Assembly: GCA_011049385.1 (NCBI GenBank)
Contig: DSBX01000049.1
Span: 1-8,241, forward strand
Direction: 5' to 3'
DNA length: 8,241 nucleotides
Origin: Caldifarciminota bacterium
Lineage (GTDB): Bacteria; Hydrothermota; Tepidihabitantia; Tepidihabitantales; Tepidihabitantaceae
Position numbers and translations under genes: made by a program. Within the stretch, counting starts at the first letter, position 1; every line of letters starts with the position of its first letter. The notes under the pieces were generated by a model that saw only the letters and a list, made by a program, of their open reading frames with translations, had not been told where the DNA came from and did not search any database. Below, in pieces: positions 1 to 7,625 of the stretch.

Positions 1-1
1 G

Positions 2-1291
2 CACGTGACCCAGTACTCGGTCTCGGTGTACGAGAACTCCCTGCCCTGGGACCCCAACCCCTTCTGGGACGCGTTCAACTACAAGCCGCTGACCGTCGCC
101 GGCTACCTGCAGGACAAGGCCGACTTCGAGGACCTGGTCGTCCGCGCCGGGCTCCGGCTCGACTACCTCGACTCGAAGGCGCGGGTCCGGGCCTTCCCGG
201 AGAGCCTCGGCTCGCCGCCGGCAATCTCCGACTCGCTGCTGCCGGTCGCGGCCAAGTGGCGGGTTTCGCCCCGGCTCGGCATCAGCTACCCCATCACCGA
301 GCGGATCAAGTTCCGTTTCAGCTACGGCCACTTCTTCAAGAACCCGATGTTCAACAATCTCTTCTCCTACGCCGAGAAGACCGCGGCGGAACTGCGCGGC
401 CGCGGCAACGTCATCGTCGGCAACGCCGACATGAGCGCGGAGAAGACCATCGCCTACGAGTTCGGGTTCGACGCCCAGCTCTCGGATTTCTTCCAGTTCG
501 ACCTGACCGCGTTCTACAAGGACGTCTTCGACCTGTCCGGCATCCGGGTCGTGCCCGCCCTGCCTCAGCCCTACTCGATGTTCTACAACGTCGAGTATGC
601 CCGGATCCAGGGCTTCGAGGCGACGCTGACCAAGATCCTGTCCGACTACTGGGCGGCGCGCGCGGGCTACACCTTCCAGATTGCCAAGGGCACCGCGTCC
701 GACGCCTTCGCCCAGTACGGTCGCTCCGACCCGTACAAGATCGACTACTACCTCGACCAGGACCAGCGGCACACCGTCTCGGGTGACCTGACCTTCTCCT
801 TCCCCGAAGACTTCGTGTTCCTGCCCCTGCGCAGTTTCGACGTTTCCGGCGTCGCGAACTACGGCTCGGGCACGCCCTACACGCCGACCGACACGCGCGG
901 CAGTCCGACCGGGCCGGAGAACTCCGCCCGCCTGCCCGCGACCTTCGGCATTGACGCCCGGGTGGGTCGCGAGTTCCGGTTCGGCGGGATGTCGCTCCAG
1001 CTCACCTGTGACATCGCCAACGTGCTCAACACGACCACCGTCATCAACGTCCACACCGCCACCGGCCTGCCCAACGAAACCGGCCGCCGCATCACCGTCA
1101 ACGAGTTCGGGCCCGGGCTGGCATTCGGCGACCTCTACTACCACCCCGCACGCGATTTCAACAAGGACGGCTACATCACCCGCTACGAGGCCTACCGTTC
1201 CTACATCGTGGCCTACAACGACCGCAATGACCCGCCGACTTACTACGGTCCGCCGCGCAAGATCAGGCTCGGCGCGAACCTGTCGTTCTAA
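2..1291 (+). CDS. TonB-dependent outer-membrane receptor, C-terminal beta-barrel part (5' truncated by window edge)
   Basis: The frame is open from the first bases of the window with no start or ribosome site, so the GTG at 5 is an internal Val codon and the gene begins upstream. About 429 residues are visible. They read as alternating amphipathic beta strands with the sequence character of TonB-dependent receptor barrels: a GYLQDKADFEDL strand and AGLRLDY, then SPRLGISYPI and FRFSYGHFFKNP, then the GNADMSAEKTIAYEFG segment, then DLTAFYKDVF and IQGFEATL, ending in a final strand with a terminal Phe (GANLSF), the usual BAM recognition end. The plug domain and TonB box would lie upstream and are not seen, so the substrate cannot be named. 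An EF-hand-like loop (D-x-N-x-D-G-x-I-x3-E, nt 1154-1189) lies just before the last strand. The stop overlaps the Shine-Dalgarno AGGAGG of the next gene, 9 nt away, which suggests co-transcription. Family assignment is firm; ligand is unknown. Confidence 0.9.
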   Translation, partial: HVTQYSVSVYENSLPWDPNPFWDAFNYKPLTVAGYLQDKADFEDLVVRAGLRLDYLDSKARVRAFPESLGSPPAISDSLLPVAAKWRVSPRLGISYPITERIKFRFSYGHFFKNPMFNNLFSYAEKTAAELRGRGNVIVGNADMSAEKTIAYEFGFDAQLSDFFQFDLTAFYKDVFDLSGIRVVPALPQPYSMFYNVEYARIQGFEATLTKILSDYWAARAGYTFQIAKGTASDAFAQYGRSDPYKIDYYLDQDQRHTVSGDLTFSFPEDFVFLPLRSFDVSGVANYGSGTPYTPTDTRGSPTGPENSARLPATFGIDARVGREFRFGGMSLQLTCDIANVLNTTTVINVHTATGLPNETGRRITVNEFGPGLAFGDLYYHPARDFNKDGYITRYEAYRSYIVAYNDRNDPPTYYGPPRKIRLGANLSF

Positions 1292-1300
1292 GGAGGACGG

Positions 1301-4192
1301 ATGCAAGGTTACAAGAAGCTGATTGCGGGCGGCCTGCTGTTGCTCATGTTCGGCGCGGTGCTGGCCCGGACGGCGACGACGCCGCCCGGCGGCGAACGCG
1401 TCTACGACATGAAGTGGCTGAACATCAACCGCTGGCTCTGCCCCTTCCATAACGATGGCCGCTACGCCTACGACCCGACCCGCGGCAGTGGTGAAGCCGG
1501 CGGCTCCTGGCCCCAGCCGTACAAGAACATGTACATCTTCGGGGCCGGGCTGTGGTTCGGTAGTCTCAAGACCCGGGACGACGGCGGGGTGGATACGCTC
1601 GTGTCCTTCGGCTACAACCCGAACGCGGGCAACTCCGAGATGTCGCCGTTCGCGGCCCGGCACGTGGCCGAGGGCGCGGGTAACCCGGACGACCGGATGT
1701 ATGTCTTCCCCAGCGACTGGCCGCCGCCGGCCGACCGCTGGGACGACGTGGACACCAGCCTCGTGCCCCAGGACGCGTTCTCGCTCCAGGACATGTGGTG
1801 CGTCTACTCCGACGTCGGCGAGGACAACCACATCGCGCCGGGCTACCCGCAGGGCATCGAGGTCTACCAGACCATCTACGCCTGGAACTACCCCGCGAAC
1901 CAGGACATCTTCTTCATCGTCTACAAGGTCCGCAACGTCGGCGACGACACCCTGCGCAACTGCTACATGGGCGCGCTGATGGACCCGGACATCGGCGAAC
2001 ACGCCGACGACATGCTCGGGCTCCTGCTCAACGACTCGGTCGCGGGCGTGGGCTGGGTGCGGGACGTCGGTTTTGCAGGCGACTACAACAACATGGAGGT
2101 CCTCAACCCGCGCGGCCAGTGGGAAGAGGGCACGCCCGGGGTCGTCGCCTACAAGTTCCTCGAGAGCCCGCGGCTCGACCCGACCAAGCCGGTCGGGCCG
2201 GACAACCGGCTCGGGATGACGTCGTTCAAGATGTTCACGATCGAGATCGACCCGGTGACCGACCCGGCCCAGTACCTGACCATGGCCGGCTACGACTACC
2301 GGACCGGCGTCTTCTCGCCCTACGACTCGATTGACCTCGCGCCGGCGGACAAGCGGTTCATCCAGTCCTCCGGGCCGTTCAACCTCGGGCCGGACCAGGT
2401 CGAGGAACTCATCGTCGCGACCATCGCCGCGCCCTACGGCGCCTGGGGACAGAGCTGGGAAGCCCGTAAGTTTCCCTACAACGACTCACTGGTGCATCTC
2501 GCCCGGCTGGCCAACACCGCCCAGTTCATCTACGACCAGGGCTGGCTCCTGCCCGGCCCGCCGCCGACCCCGAACGTAACGCTGGTGCCGGGCGACAACA
2601 CGGTCCGGATCGTCTGGGACGACCTGGCCGAAAAGACGCCGGACACCTACTACGAGCGGGTGGCGGGCGACACTTCGAGCCCGGGCTATGACCCCAAGTA
2701 CCTCAAGTACGACTTCCAGGGCTACGTCATCTACAAGTCCAAGGACGGCGCGAACTGGGGCATCCTCGCCCAGTACGACAAGGCGGACAGCATCCTGTTC
2801 GAGTACCCGCCGGGCGGCGACAGCGCCCTGCCCGAGAGCCTCTGGATCAAGGCGACCGACACCGGCGTCCGCTACAGCGTGGTGGACGACGAGGTCGTCA
2901 ACGGCTTCAGCTACTACTACTGCGTCACCGCCTACGACTGGAACTACATCACCACCGAGTGGGACACGACCCGGACCCCGCCCGTGCCGGTGGCCTGGGA
3001 CACGCTCATCCTGCGCTCGGGCATCATCGCCAACTGGTCCACGATTCCGCGCTGGAACCCGGTGAACTACCGCGGGCCGGAGACCTTCGTCCGGACCGAA
3101 CTCGGCGACACGGTCAACCCGGGCCTCAAGCTGACGCCCAACGTCGTCATCCCCTACGAAGTAGAGGACAAACCCTACCGTCTGCGCTTCCTCGCACCGG
3201 AGTACCTCGCCAACAACCGTACCCGGTACCGCTACCTGGTGGACGACCCGGCCGACGGCGCGCTGGTGGTGGACACGACCGCGTTCAGCTACACCGTCGG
3301 CGCCAGCTTCCAGCAGTCGGTGCCGGTCTTCAACGGCCAGGAAATGGACCTGACCCTCCGGGTGAACACTCCACCGCGTTCCTTCGACACCGCCTACGTG
3401 CTGACCGGCAGTTACCCGCAGGAGCGGGTTCGGGCCGCGGCCTCGGTGCCACAACAGGCGCTGTGGGCGCTTCGGGGCTCCGACTACCGCATCGAGTGGA
3501 CGATGATGGAAGGCACCAACCGGATGACCGCCCGGGTCTTCGACGAGACCCACGGCGGCCTCGAGGTGCCCTATGCGCCGTTCTCGACGATGGGCGACGG
3601 CCCACGCCACGCCAACGGCTGGGCCTTCGTGGACCGGGTGGTCCGCAACCCGTCCGACACGCTCAAGACCAGCGCCGGCTACATCTACATCTGCGGCGGC
3701 GTGGTCGCGCTCAACTGGGACGACCAGGCCGGCCGCGCGGATACGCTGGGCGCGATGATCGCCAACATCGGCGCGGGCGACGAGTGGATGGTGTACGGCA
3801 ACAAGACCGGCGGCACCGCGCCGATGCACAACGTCTACGAACTCACCGCCCGGCCGGGCTACGAGCAGGTGGATTCCACCTACAAGCTCAACGTCAAGGT
3901 CGTGCCCAACCCCTACATCGTCTTCGACGAATGGGAGCGGTCGAGCGACAACCGGATGCTCAAGTTCACGAACCTGCCCCACAACTGCGTCATCCGGGTC
4001 TTCACGACCTCGGGCGACCTGGTCCAGACCCTGCACCACTCCGGTGACGGCACCCGGCCGCACCAGTACGGCGGCACTCAGGACTGGGACCTTCTGAACT
4101 CACAGTACCAGCTCATCGCCGCCGGAATCTACATCTTCCATGTTGAATCCGACGTCGGCGAGTTCACCGGCAAGTTCGCGGTGATACACTAA
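1301..4192 (+). CDS. Large secreted protein with FN3-like domain and C-terminal FlgD-Ig-like (T9SS-type) domain, function unknown
   Basis: This is a 963-aa protein. The start is supported by AGGAGG at 1291-1296, four bases before the ATG. A signal peptide is visible: basic MQGYKK, hydrophobic core to about residue 21, and a probable signal peptidase I site near VLA-R. There is no lipobox Cys. Residues ~25-420 are rich in Asp, Trp, Tyr and Gly and look beta-rich, but I do not recognise the family. Residues ~420-560 resemble a fibronectin-III domain (start PPTPNVTLVPGDNTVRIVWD, late YYYCVTAYDW). A further beta-rich region covers ~600-850. Residues ~859-963 form a FlgD-Ig-like C-terminal domain (KVVPNPY, IRVFTTSGDLV, WDL, AAGIYIFHVES, GKFAVI), the type used as a sorting signal by type IX secretion in Bacteroidota. 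Its position between a TonB receptor and a PorV-like barrel suggests an outer-membrane-associated or surface role. No catalytic motif was seen, so no enzymatic function is claimed. Confidence 0.85.
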   Translation: MQGYKKLIAGGLLLLMFGAVLARTATTPPGGERVYDMKWLNINRWLCPFHNDGRYAYDPTRGSGEAGGSWPQPYKNMYIFGAGLWFGSLKTRDDGGVDTLVSFGYNPNAGNSEMSPFAARHVAEGAGNPDDRMYVFPSDWPPPADRWDDVDTSLVPQDAFSLQDMWCVYSDVGEDNHIAPGYPQGIEVYQTIYAWNYPANQDIFFIVYKVRNVGDDTLRNCYMGALMDPDIGEHADDMLGLLLNDSVAGVGWVRDVGFAGDYNNMEVLNPRGQWEEGTPGVVAYKFLESPRLDPTKPVGPDNRLGMTSFKMFTIEIDPVTDPAQYLTMAGYDYRTGVFSPYDSIDLAPADKRFIQSSGPFNLGPDQVEELIVATIAAPYGAWGQSWEARKFPYNDSLVHLARLANTAQFIYDQGWLLPGPPPTPNVTLVPGDNTVRIVWDDLAEKTPDTYYERVAGDTSSPGYDPKYLKYDFQGYVIYKSKDGANWGILAQYDKADSILFEYPPGGDSALPESLWIKATDTGVRYSVVDDEVVNGFSYYYCVTAYDWNYITTEWDTTRTPPVPVAWDTLILRSGIIANWSTIPRWNPVNYRGPETFVRTELGDTVNPGLKLTPNVVIPYEVEDKPYRLRFLAPEYLANNRTRYRYLVDDPADGALVVDTTAFSYTVGASFQQSVPVFNGQEMDLTLRVNTPPRSFDTAYVLTGSYPQERVRAAASVPQQALWALRGSDYRIEWTMMEGTNRMTARVFDETHGGLEVPYAPFSTMGDGPRHANGWAFVDRVVRNPSDTLKTSAGYIYICGGVVALNWDDQAGRADTLGAMIANIGAGDEWMVYGNKTGGTAPMHNVYELTARPGYEQVDSTYKLNVKVVPNPYIVFDEWERSSDNRMLKFTNLPHNCVIRVFTTSGDLVQTLHHSGDGTRPHQYGGTQDWDLLNSQYQLIAAGIYIFHVESDVGEFTGKFAVIH

Positions 4193-4203
4193 GGGAGGAT
4201 GCG

Positions 4204-5262
4204 ATGACTAGACATACCAGTCTGCTTCTCAGTGCGCTGGTCGCGACCCTCCTCGTGGTATCCGCGGCCGACGCCGGTTTCTCCAAGGTCGGGACGACCG
4301 GCGCCAACTTCCTCAAGATCGGCGTCGGTCGGGCGACCGCGATGGGCGATGCCTTCGTCGCGCTCGCGGACGACCCCTCGGCCAGCTACTTCAACCCGGC
4401 GGGCCTCGCGCTCGTCGGCCGTTCCATCCAGTTCAACCACGTCGAGTGGATTGCCGACCTCAGGCACGACTACCTGACCGCGGCCCTGCCGGTCCCCGGC
4501 TTCGGCACGGTCGGGCTGTCGGTGACCGCGCTGACGATGGGCGACATGGAACAGACGACGGTTGACAACCCGGGCACGCCCGTGCGTGAAGACGACGGCA
4601 CCGGCCAGATCTTCGGCGCCTCGGACTTCGCGTTCGCGGTCAGCTACGCCCGGGTCATCACCGACAAGCTCAGTTTCGGGCTGACGGTGAAGGCGGTCAA
4701 CCAGAACATCTGGGACATGTCCGCGTCCGCGGTCGGGGCCGACCTCGGCCTCTACTACAACACCGGCTTCAAGTCGCTCCGCATCGGCGCGGCGGTGCAG
4801 AACTACGGCACCCAGCTCGCGTTCTCGGGCCGCCAGCTCGACTTCACCTTCCCCTGGCCCGACTCCGGGCCGAGCCAGTTGCCGGGCAGTTACCGGACCA
4901 ACCCGGCGCCGTTGCCGACGCTGTTCCGGTTCGGTATCGCCTACGACCTGATCGAGGCGACCGAGGCGGACCCGAGCCGGCTTACCGGCACGGTCGAACT
5001 GGTGCACCCCTCCGACATCAACGAGACGGTCAACTTCGGTTTCGAGTACGGCGTGCGCGACCTGTTCTTCCTGCGCGGCGGCTACGTGCTCAACACCGAC
5101 CTCGACTACGCCGCCGATGTCGGCTACCTGACCGGGCTCACCGCCGGGGTCGGCGTCAAGGCCGCTCCGGCCGAAGGCCTGACGCTCGGGCTCGACTACA
5201 CCTTCCGCTACTTCAGCTACCTGAACCCGACCCATCGCGTACTGCTGACCGTCGGCTTCTAG
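4204..5262 (+). CDS. PorV/PorQ-family outer-membrane beta-barrel protein
   Basis: This is a 352-aa protein. The start is fixed by GGGAGG at 4193-4198, five bases before the ATG; an ATG at 4199 opens only a two-codon frame. The signal peptide has a short basic N-end (MTRH), a hydrophobic core and a probable cleavage after ADA (~residue 22-23). The mature N-terminus carries the family hallmark, FLKIGVGRATAMGDAFVALA followed by DDPSASYFNPAGLA (~residues 34-67), shared by PorV/PorQ and more distantly by FadL-type barrels. The rest is alternating beta strands with a C-terminal strand ending in Phe (LLTVGF). In Bacteroidota, PorV is the type IX shuttle that carries substrates from the translocon to the surface attachment complex. 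Both flanking genes encode secreted proteins with FlgD-like C-terminal domains, so a shuttle role fits, but a generic transport barrel cannot be excluded. It lies 11 nt after the previous gene and 13 nt before the next. Confidence 0.88.
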   Translation: MTRHTSLLLSALVATLLVVSAADAGFSKVGTTGANFLKIGVGRATAMGDAFVALADDPSASYFNPAGLALVGRSIQFNHVEWIADLRHDYLTAALPVPGFGTVGLSVTALTMGDMEQTTVDNPGTPVREDDGTGQIFGASDFAFAVSYARVITDKLSFGLTVKAVNQNIWDMSASAVGADLGLYYNTGFKSLRIGAAVQNYGTQLAFSGRQLDFTFPWPDSGPSQLPGSYRTNPAPLPTLFRFGIAYDLIEATEADPSRLTGTVELVHPSDINETVNFGFEYGVRDLFFLRGGYVLNTDLDYAADVGYLTGLTAGVGVKAAPAEGLTLGLDYTFRYFSYLNPTHRVLLTVGF

Positions 5263-5275
5263 CTGGTTTGAGCGG

Positions 5276-7486
5276 GTGAGGCTACCCAACAAAGCGGGGC
5301 GCTCGCAAGAGCGCCCCGCTCCTTGTCGGGCCGGTACGGCCGTCCTGCTCCTGGCGCTGTTCCTGCCCGCGTTCGCGGCGGAGTGGACGGTCGGCATCTA
5401 TATGGCCGCGGACAACAGCCTGAACGACCAGGCCTACGCCGACATCGCCGAGATGATGGAAATCGGCTCGACCTCGGAGGTCAACATCGTCGTCCAGGTG
5501 GACCAGGTCGCCCGTGACTCCAACCCCGGGGGCCGGCGGCTCTACATCCGCAAGGACGGCGCGGACCGGCTCGCCGACCTCGGCCCAATCAACATGGCCG
5601 ACACCGCGACGCTGGCCGACTTCGGCCGTTTCCTCGCCCGGCAGTACCCGGCCCGCAACTACTTCATCATCCTCTGGGACCACGGCACCGGCTGGTCCGA
5701 AGGCTACGGCCGGCAACGGCCCGGCCGCGGCGGCGGGGCGGGGCCGGGCGCGGGCATCCAGGCGATATTCATTGACGAATCCCACGGCGCGATGATGGGC
5801 GTGGCCGGCGGCGAGCTGGGCGCGGCTCTGCGTGCGGTGCGGCAGGCGCTGGGCCGGCGCATCCGGGTGCTCGCGCTCGATGCCTGCCTGATGGGGATGG
5901 TCGAGGTCGCGGCCGAAGTGATGGAGAGCGCCGACTACCTCCTTGCCTCCGAAGGGCTGATGCCGCTGGGCGGCCTGCCTTACGATGAACTGCTGGGCCT
6001 GCTCGTGGCCCGGCCGACTTCGACCCCGGCCGAGTTCCTGCCCCGGATGTGCGACGCCTTCGTCGCCGCCCACCCGGGCCGCGACGTCTCGCTGGCCGCG
6101 ACCGACCTGCGCCAGCTCGAACGCGTCCTGCCGGTCCTGCGCCGCCGGCTCGAAGAGATTGACCCGGCCGACCCGGAACTGGCCGAGGCCCGGGTCCGGG
6201 TGCTCACCTTCCCCAAGGAGACCCGGCCGCCGTCGGCCTCGGATGCCCACGTGGACTTCCTCCAGCTCTGGAACCTGGCCCCGAACGCGGCCGGGACCGA
6301 GCTGGCGCTGGCGCTCGCGCCGCTGGTCACCGCCCGCTCCGCGGCTGGGGCGCGTGCGGGCTCGCGCGGCCTGGCGGGCTGGTTCCCGGCCTCCTGGCTC
6401 GGTTTCAAGAGCCGGTTTCGGCCCTACCTCAAACTGGCCTGGTCCGATTCGGTGCCCTGGCCGCAGTTCCTCAACGCCTGGTATGGCCGGGATGACGTCA
6501 AGCCGGCCCGGCCCGAGATAACCGGCCACCGCCTCGGCGGGAGGGGCGACATCCGGCTCGGCTGGACGCCGGCCGCGGACCTCGCGCCGGTAACGTACGA
6601 GCTCTGGGAGGCCGAGTCGCTTGCCGGCGTGTTCAGCGACGACGGCGATGACACCGGCAACTGGAGCGCCATCGGCTGGACCTCGAGCCCGCTCCGCTAC
6701 CGCTCCCCGCCCCGGGCCTTCTTTTCCGGCACCGGGCCGAACATTGACCACCAGCTCCAGCTCGCGGCCCCGCTGGCCCTGCCCGAGGGCGGGCTTCTCT
6801 CGCTCTACGCCCGGCACGATACCGAAGAGTATGAAGAACCGGGCCGGGGCATACTCCGCAACACCTGCCTCATCGAATGGTGCGAAGGCCCGTCCTGGCA
6901 GTGGCGGCCGCTCGACTCGCTCTACGGCGCGGCGCCGGACTGGCGCGAACTCCGCTACCGCCTGCCCGCGAGCCCGGGCCTGTACCTCCGCTTCCGCTAC
7001 CGGACCGGCGCGCGCGACCTGCGGGCCGGGGTGTTCCTCGACGACATCCGGGTCATCGCCTTCGGTCGGAGCCGGCCGATAGCGGCCGGGATTCCGGACA
7101 CCAGTTTCTACCTCTTCAACCTGCCCCACAGCGCCTACAACTACTTCGTCACCGCGACCGATTCGTGGGGCAATGTCTCGGCGGCGAGCCAGCTCTACCC
7201 GGTCGCGGTCGAGAAGCTGGCCGAGCCGGTCACCCGGCCCGCGCCCTTCTCCGGGCCCTGCGAACTGCGGCTCGACCTGCCTCCGGGCAAGAAGGCGGAC
7301 GTCCGCATCTTCACCATCTCGGGCACGCTCGTGCGCCGGTTCCACGACGTCGAAGACCCGGCGATTCAATGGGACGGCCGCAACGCGCACGGCCGCGACC
7401 TTGCCGACGGGCTCTACCTCGTTGTCGTCACCGGAGACGGGTTCCGGACGATGGGCCGGATTGCCCGGGTCAGCCGGCAGGACTGA
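5276..7486 (+). CDS. Secreted C11 (clostripain-family) cysteine protease with split FN3, jelly-roll-like insert and FlgD-like C-terminal domain
   Basis: This is a 736-aa protein. GTG at 5276 is the only good in-frame start: the next ATG (5401) lies past the signal peptide, and the Shine-Dalgarno is weak. Residues 1-20 are basic and 21-35 hydrophobic (TAVLLLALFLPAFAA), a signal peptide with a long n-region. The C11 domain covers ~36-400: WTVGIYMAADNSLN, catalytic His136 in DHGTGW and catalytic Cys204 in DACLMG. Asp202, two residues before Cys, matches the Asp that gives C11 enzymes Arg/Lys specificity. A Gly/Arg-rich stretch (~145-160) follows His136, where clostripain has its self-cleaved linker. 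Next come a half FN3 (~411-445), a jelly-roll/MAM-like insert as in immune-inhibitor-A-type proteases (~450-597), the second FN3 half (~606-645), and a FlgD-Ig-like domain (~649-736; VRIFTISGTLV, DGLYLVVV). Protease family is firm; surface export by a type IX-like route is inference. Confidence 0.9.
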   Translation: MRLPNKAGRSQERPAPCRAGTAVLLLALFLPAFAAEWTVGIYMAADNSLNDQAYADIAEMMEIGSTSEVNIVVQVDQVARDSNPGGRRLYIRKDGADRLADLGPINMADTATLADFGRFLARQYPARNYFIILWDHGTGWSEGYGRQRPGRGGGAGPGAGIQAIFIDESHGAMMGVAGGELGAALRAVRQALGRRIRVLALDACLMGMVEVAAEVMESADYLLASEGLMPLGGLPYDELLGLLVARPTSTPAEFLPRMCDAFVAAHPGRDVSLAATDLRQLERVLPVLRRRLEEIDPADPELAEARVRVLTFPKETRPPSASDAHVDFLQLWNLAPNAAGTELALALAPLVTARSAAGARAGSRGLAGWFPASWLGFKSRFRPYLKLAWSDSVPWPQFLNAWYGRDDVKPARPEITGHRLGGRGDIRLGWTPAADLAPVTYELWEAESLAGVFSDDGDDTGNWSAIGWTSSPLRYRSPPRAFFSGTGPNIDHQLQLAAPLALPEGGLLSLYARHDTEEYEEPGRGILRNTCLIEWCEGPSWQWRPLDSLYGAAPDWRELRYRLPASPGLYLRFRYRTGARDLRAGVFLDDIRVIAFGRSRPIAAGIPDTSFYLFNLPHSAYNYFVTATDSWGNVSAASQLYPVAVEKLAEPVTRPAPFSGPCELRLDLPPGKKADVRIFTISGTLVRRFHDVEDPAIQWDGRNAHGRDLADGLYLVVVTGDGFRTMGRIARVSRQD
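5293..5320 (+). terminator. Perfect 12-bp stem-loop with GCAA loop, candidate terminator or attenuator between genes 3 and 4
   Basis: The arms AGCGGGGCGCTC (5293-5304) and GAGCGCCCCGCT (5309-5320) are exact reverse complements enclosing a GCAA tetraloop of the stable GNRA class. The stem has 10 G-C and 2 A-T pairs. It is preceded by an A-rich stretch (ACAAA) and followed by CCTTGT, which is only weakly T-rich. It begins 31 nt after the PorV-like gene's stop, as an intrinsic terminator would, but lies inside codons 6-15 of the protease gene read from its GTG start. It could therefore cause partial termination, protect the upstream mRNA 3' end, or limit translation of the protease. The stem is certain from the sequence; the role is not. 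Confidence 0.55.
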
Positions 7487-7510
7487 GGTTCTCCCCAGGC
7501 CGCAATCCCC

Positions 7511-7536
7511 GCCGCCGATGAACGCCGATTCACGCC
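7511..7536. repeat. Short 10-nt tandem repeat (GCCGATGAAC / GCCGATTCAC)
   Basis: Two 10-nt units, GCCGATGAAC (7514-7523) and GCCGATTCAC (7524-7533), are flanked by GCC on each side, 25 nt after the protease stop. Part of it (7512-7526) recurs exactly at 8040-8054. The motif style (GATGAACGCC then GATTCACGCC) resembles short dispersed intergenic repeats seen in several bacterial genomes; that resemblance is from memory and unverified. Confidence 0.55.
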
Positions 7537-7539
7537 AGA

Positions 7540-7602
7540 GGAAATCCGGGACTGTACCTCAGCCCGGCGCGTCCTCGCGCTGGGACTGTCCCGGGGATTT
7601 CC
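7540..7602. other. Nested stem-loop element (outer 13 bp with 2-nt bulge, inner 9 bp with 4-nt loop)
   Basis: The outer arms are GGAAATCCGGGAC (7540-7552) and GTCCCGGGGATTTCC (7588-7602). They pair over 13 bp if two G's (7593-7594) bulge out. Inside, CCCGGCGCG (7563-7571) pairs with CGCGCTGGG (7576-7584) over 9 bp, including one G-T wobble, around a TCCT loop. GGGACTGT also occurs twice as a direct repeat (7548-7555 and 7582-7589). It lies 54 nt after the protease stop, so it may end the operon transcript, but no T-run follows. It could also be a dispersed palindromic element. The pairing is seen directly; function is unknown. Confidence 0.5.
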
Positions 7603-7625
7603 GTCCGCACCGGCTCCTCAGCACC

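Noticed and set aside
2486..4063. 525-codon minus-strand open frame inside the large secreted protein gene
   Set aside because: Compositional shadow: His/Val/Arg/Asp-rich with no domain, while the plus frame has a signal peptide, FN3 and FlgD-like domain.
4189..5397. 402-codon minus-strand open frame opposite the PorV-like gene
   Set aside because: It overlaps a confidently identified outer-membrane protein gene and has a low-complexity Arg/Glu/Val-rich translation.
5282..7390. 702-codon open frame on the minus strand opposite the protease gene
   Set aside because: It is a mirror of a high-GC gene whose codons rarely produce stops in the opposing frame. The translation is Arg/Gly/Val/Ala-rich with no motifs, while the plus frame has clear C11 protease motifs.
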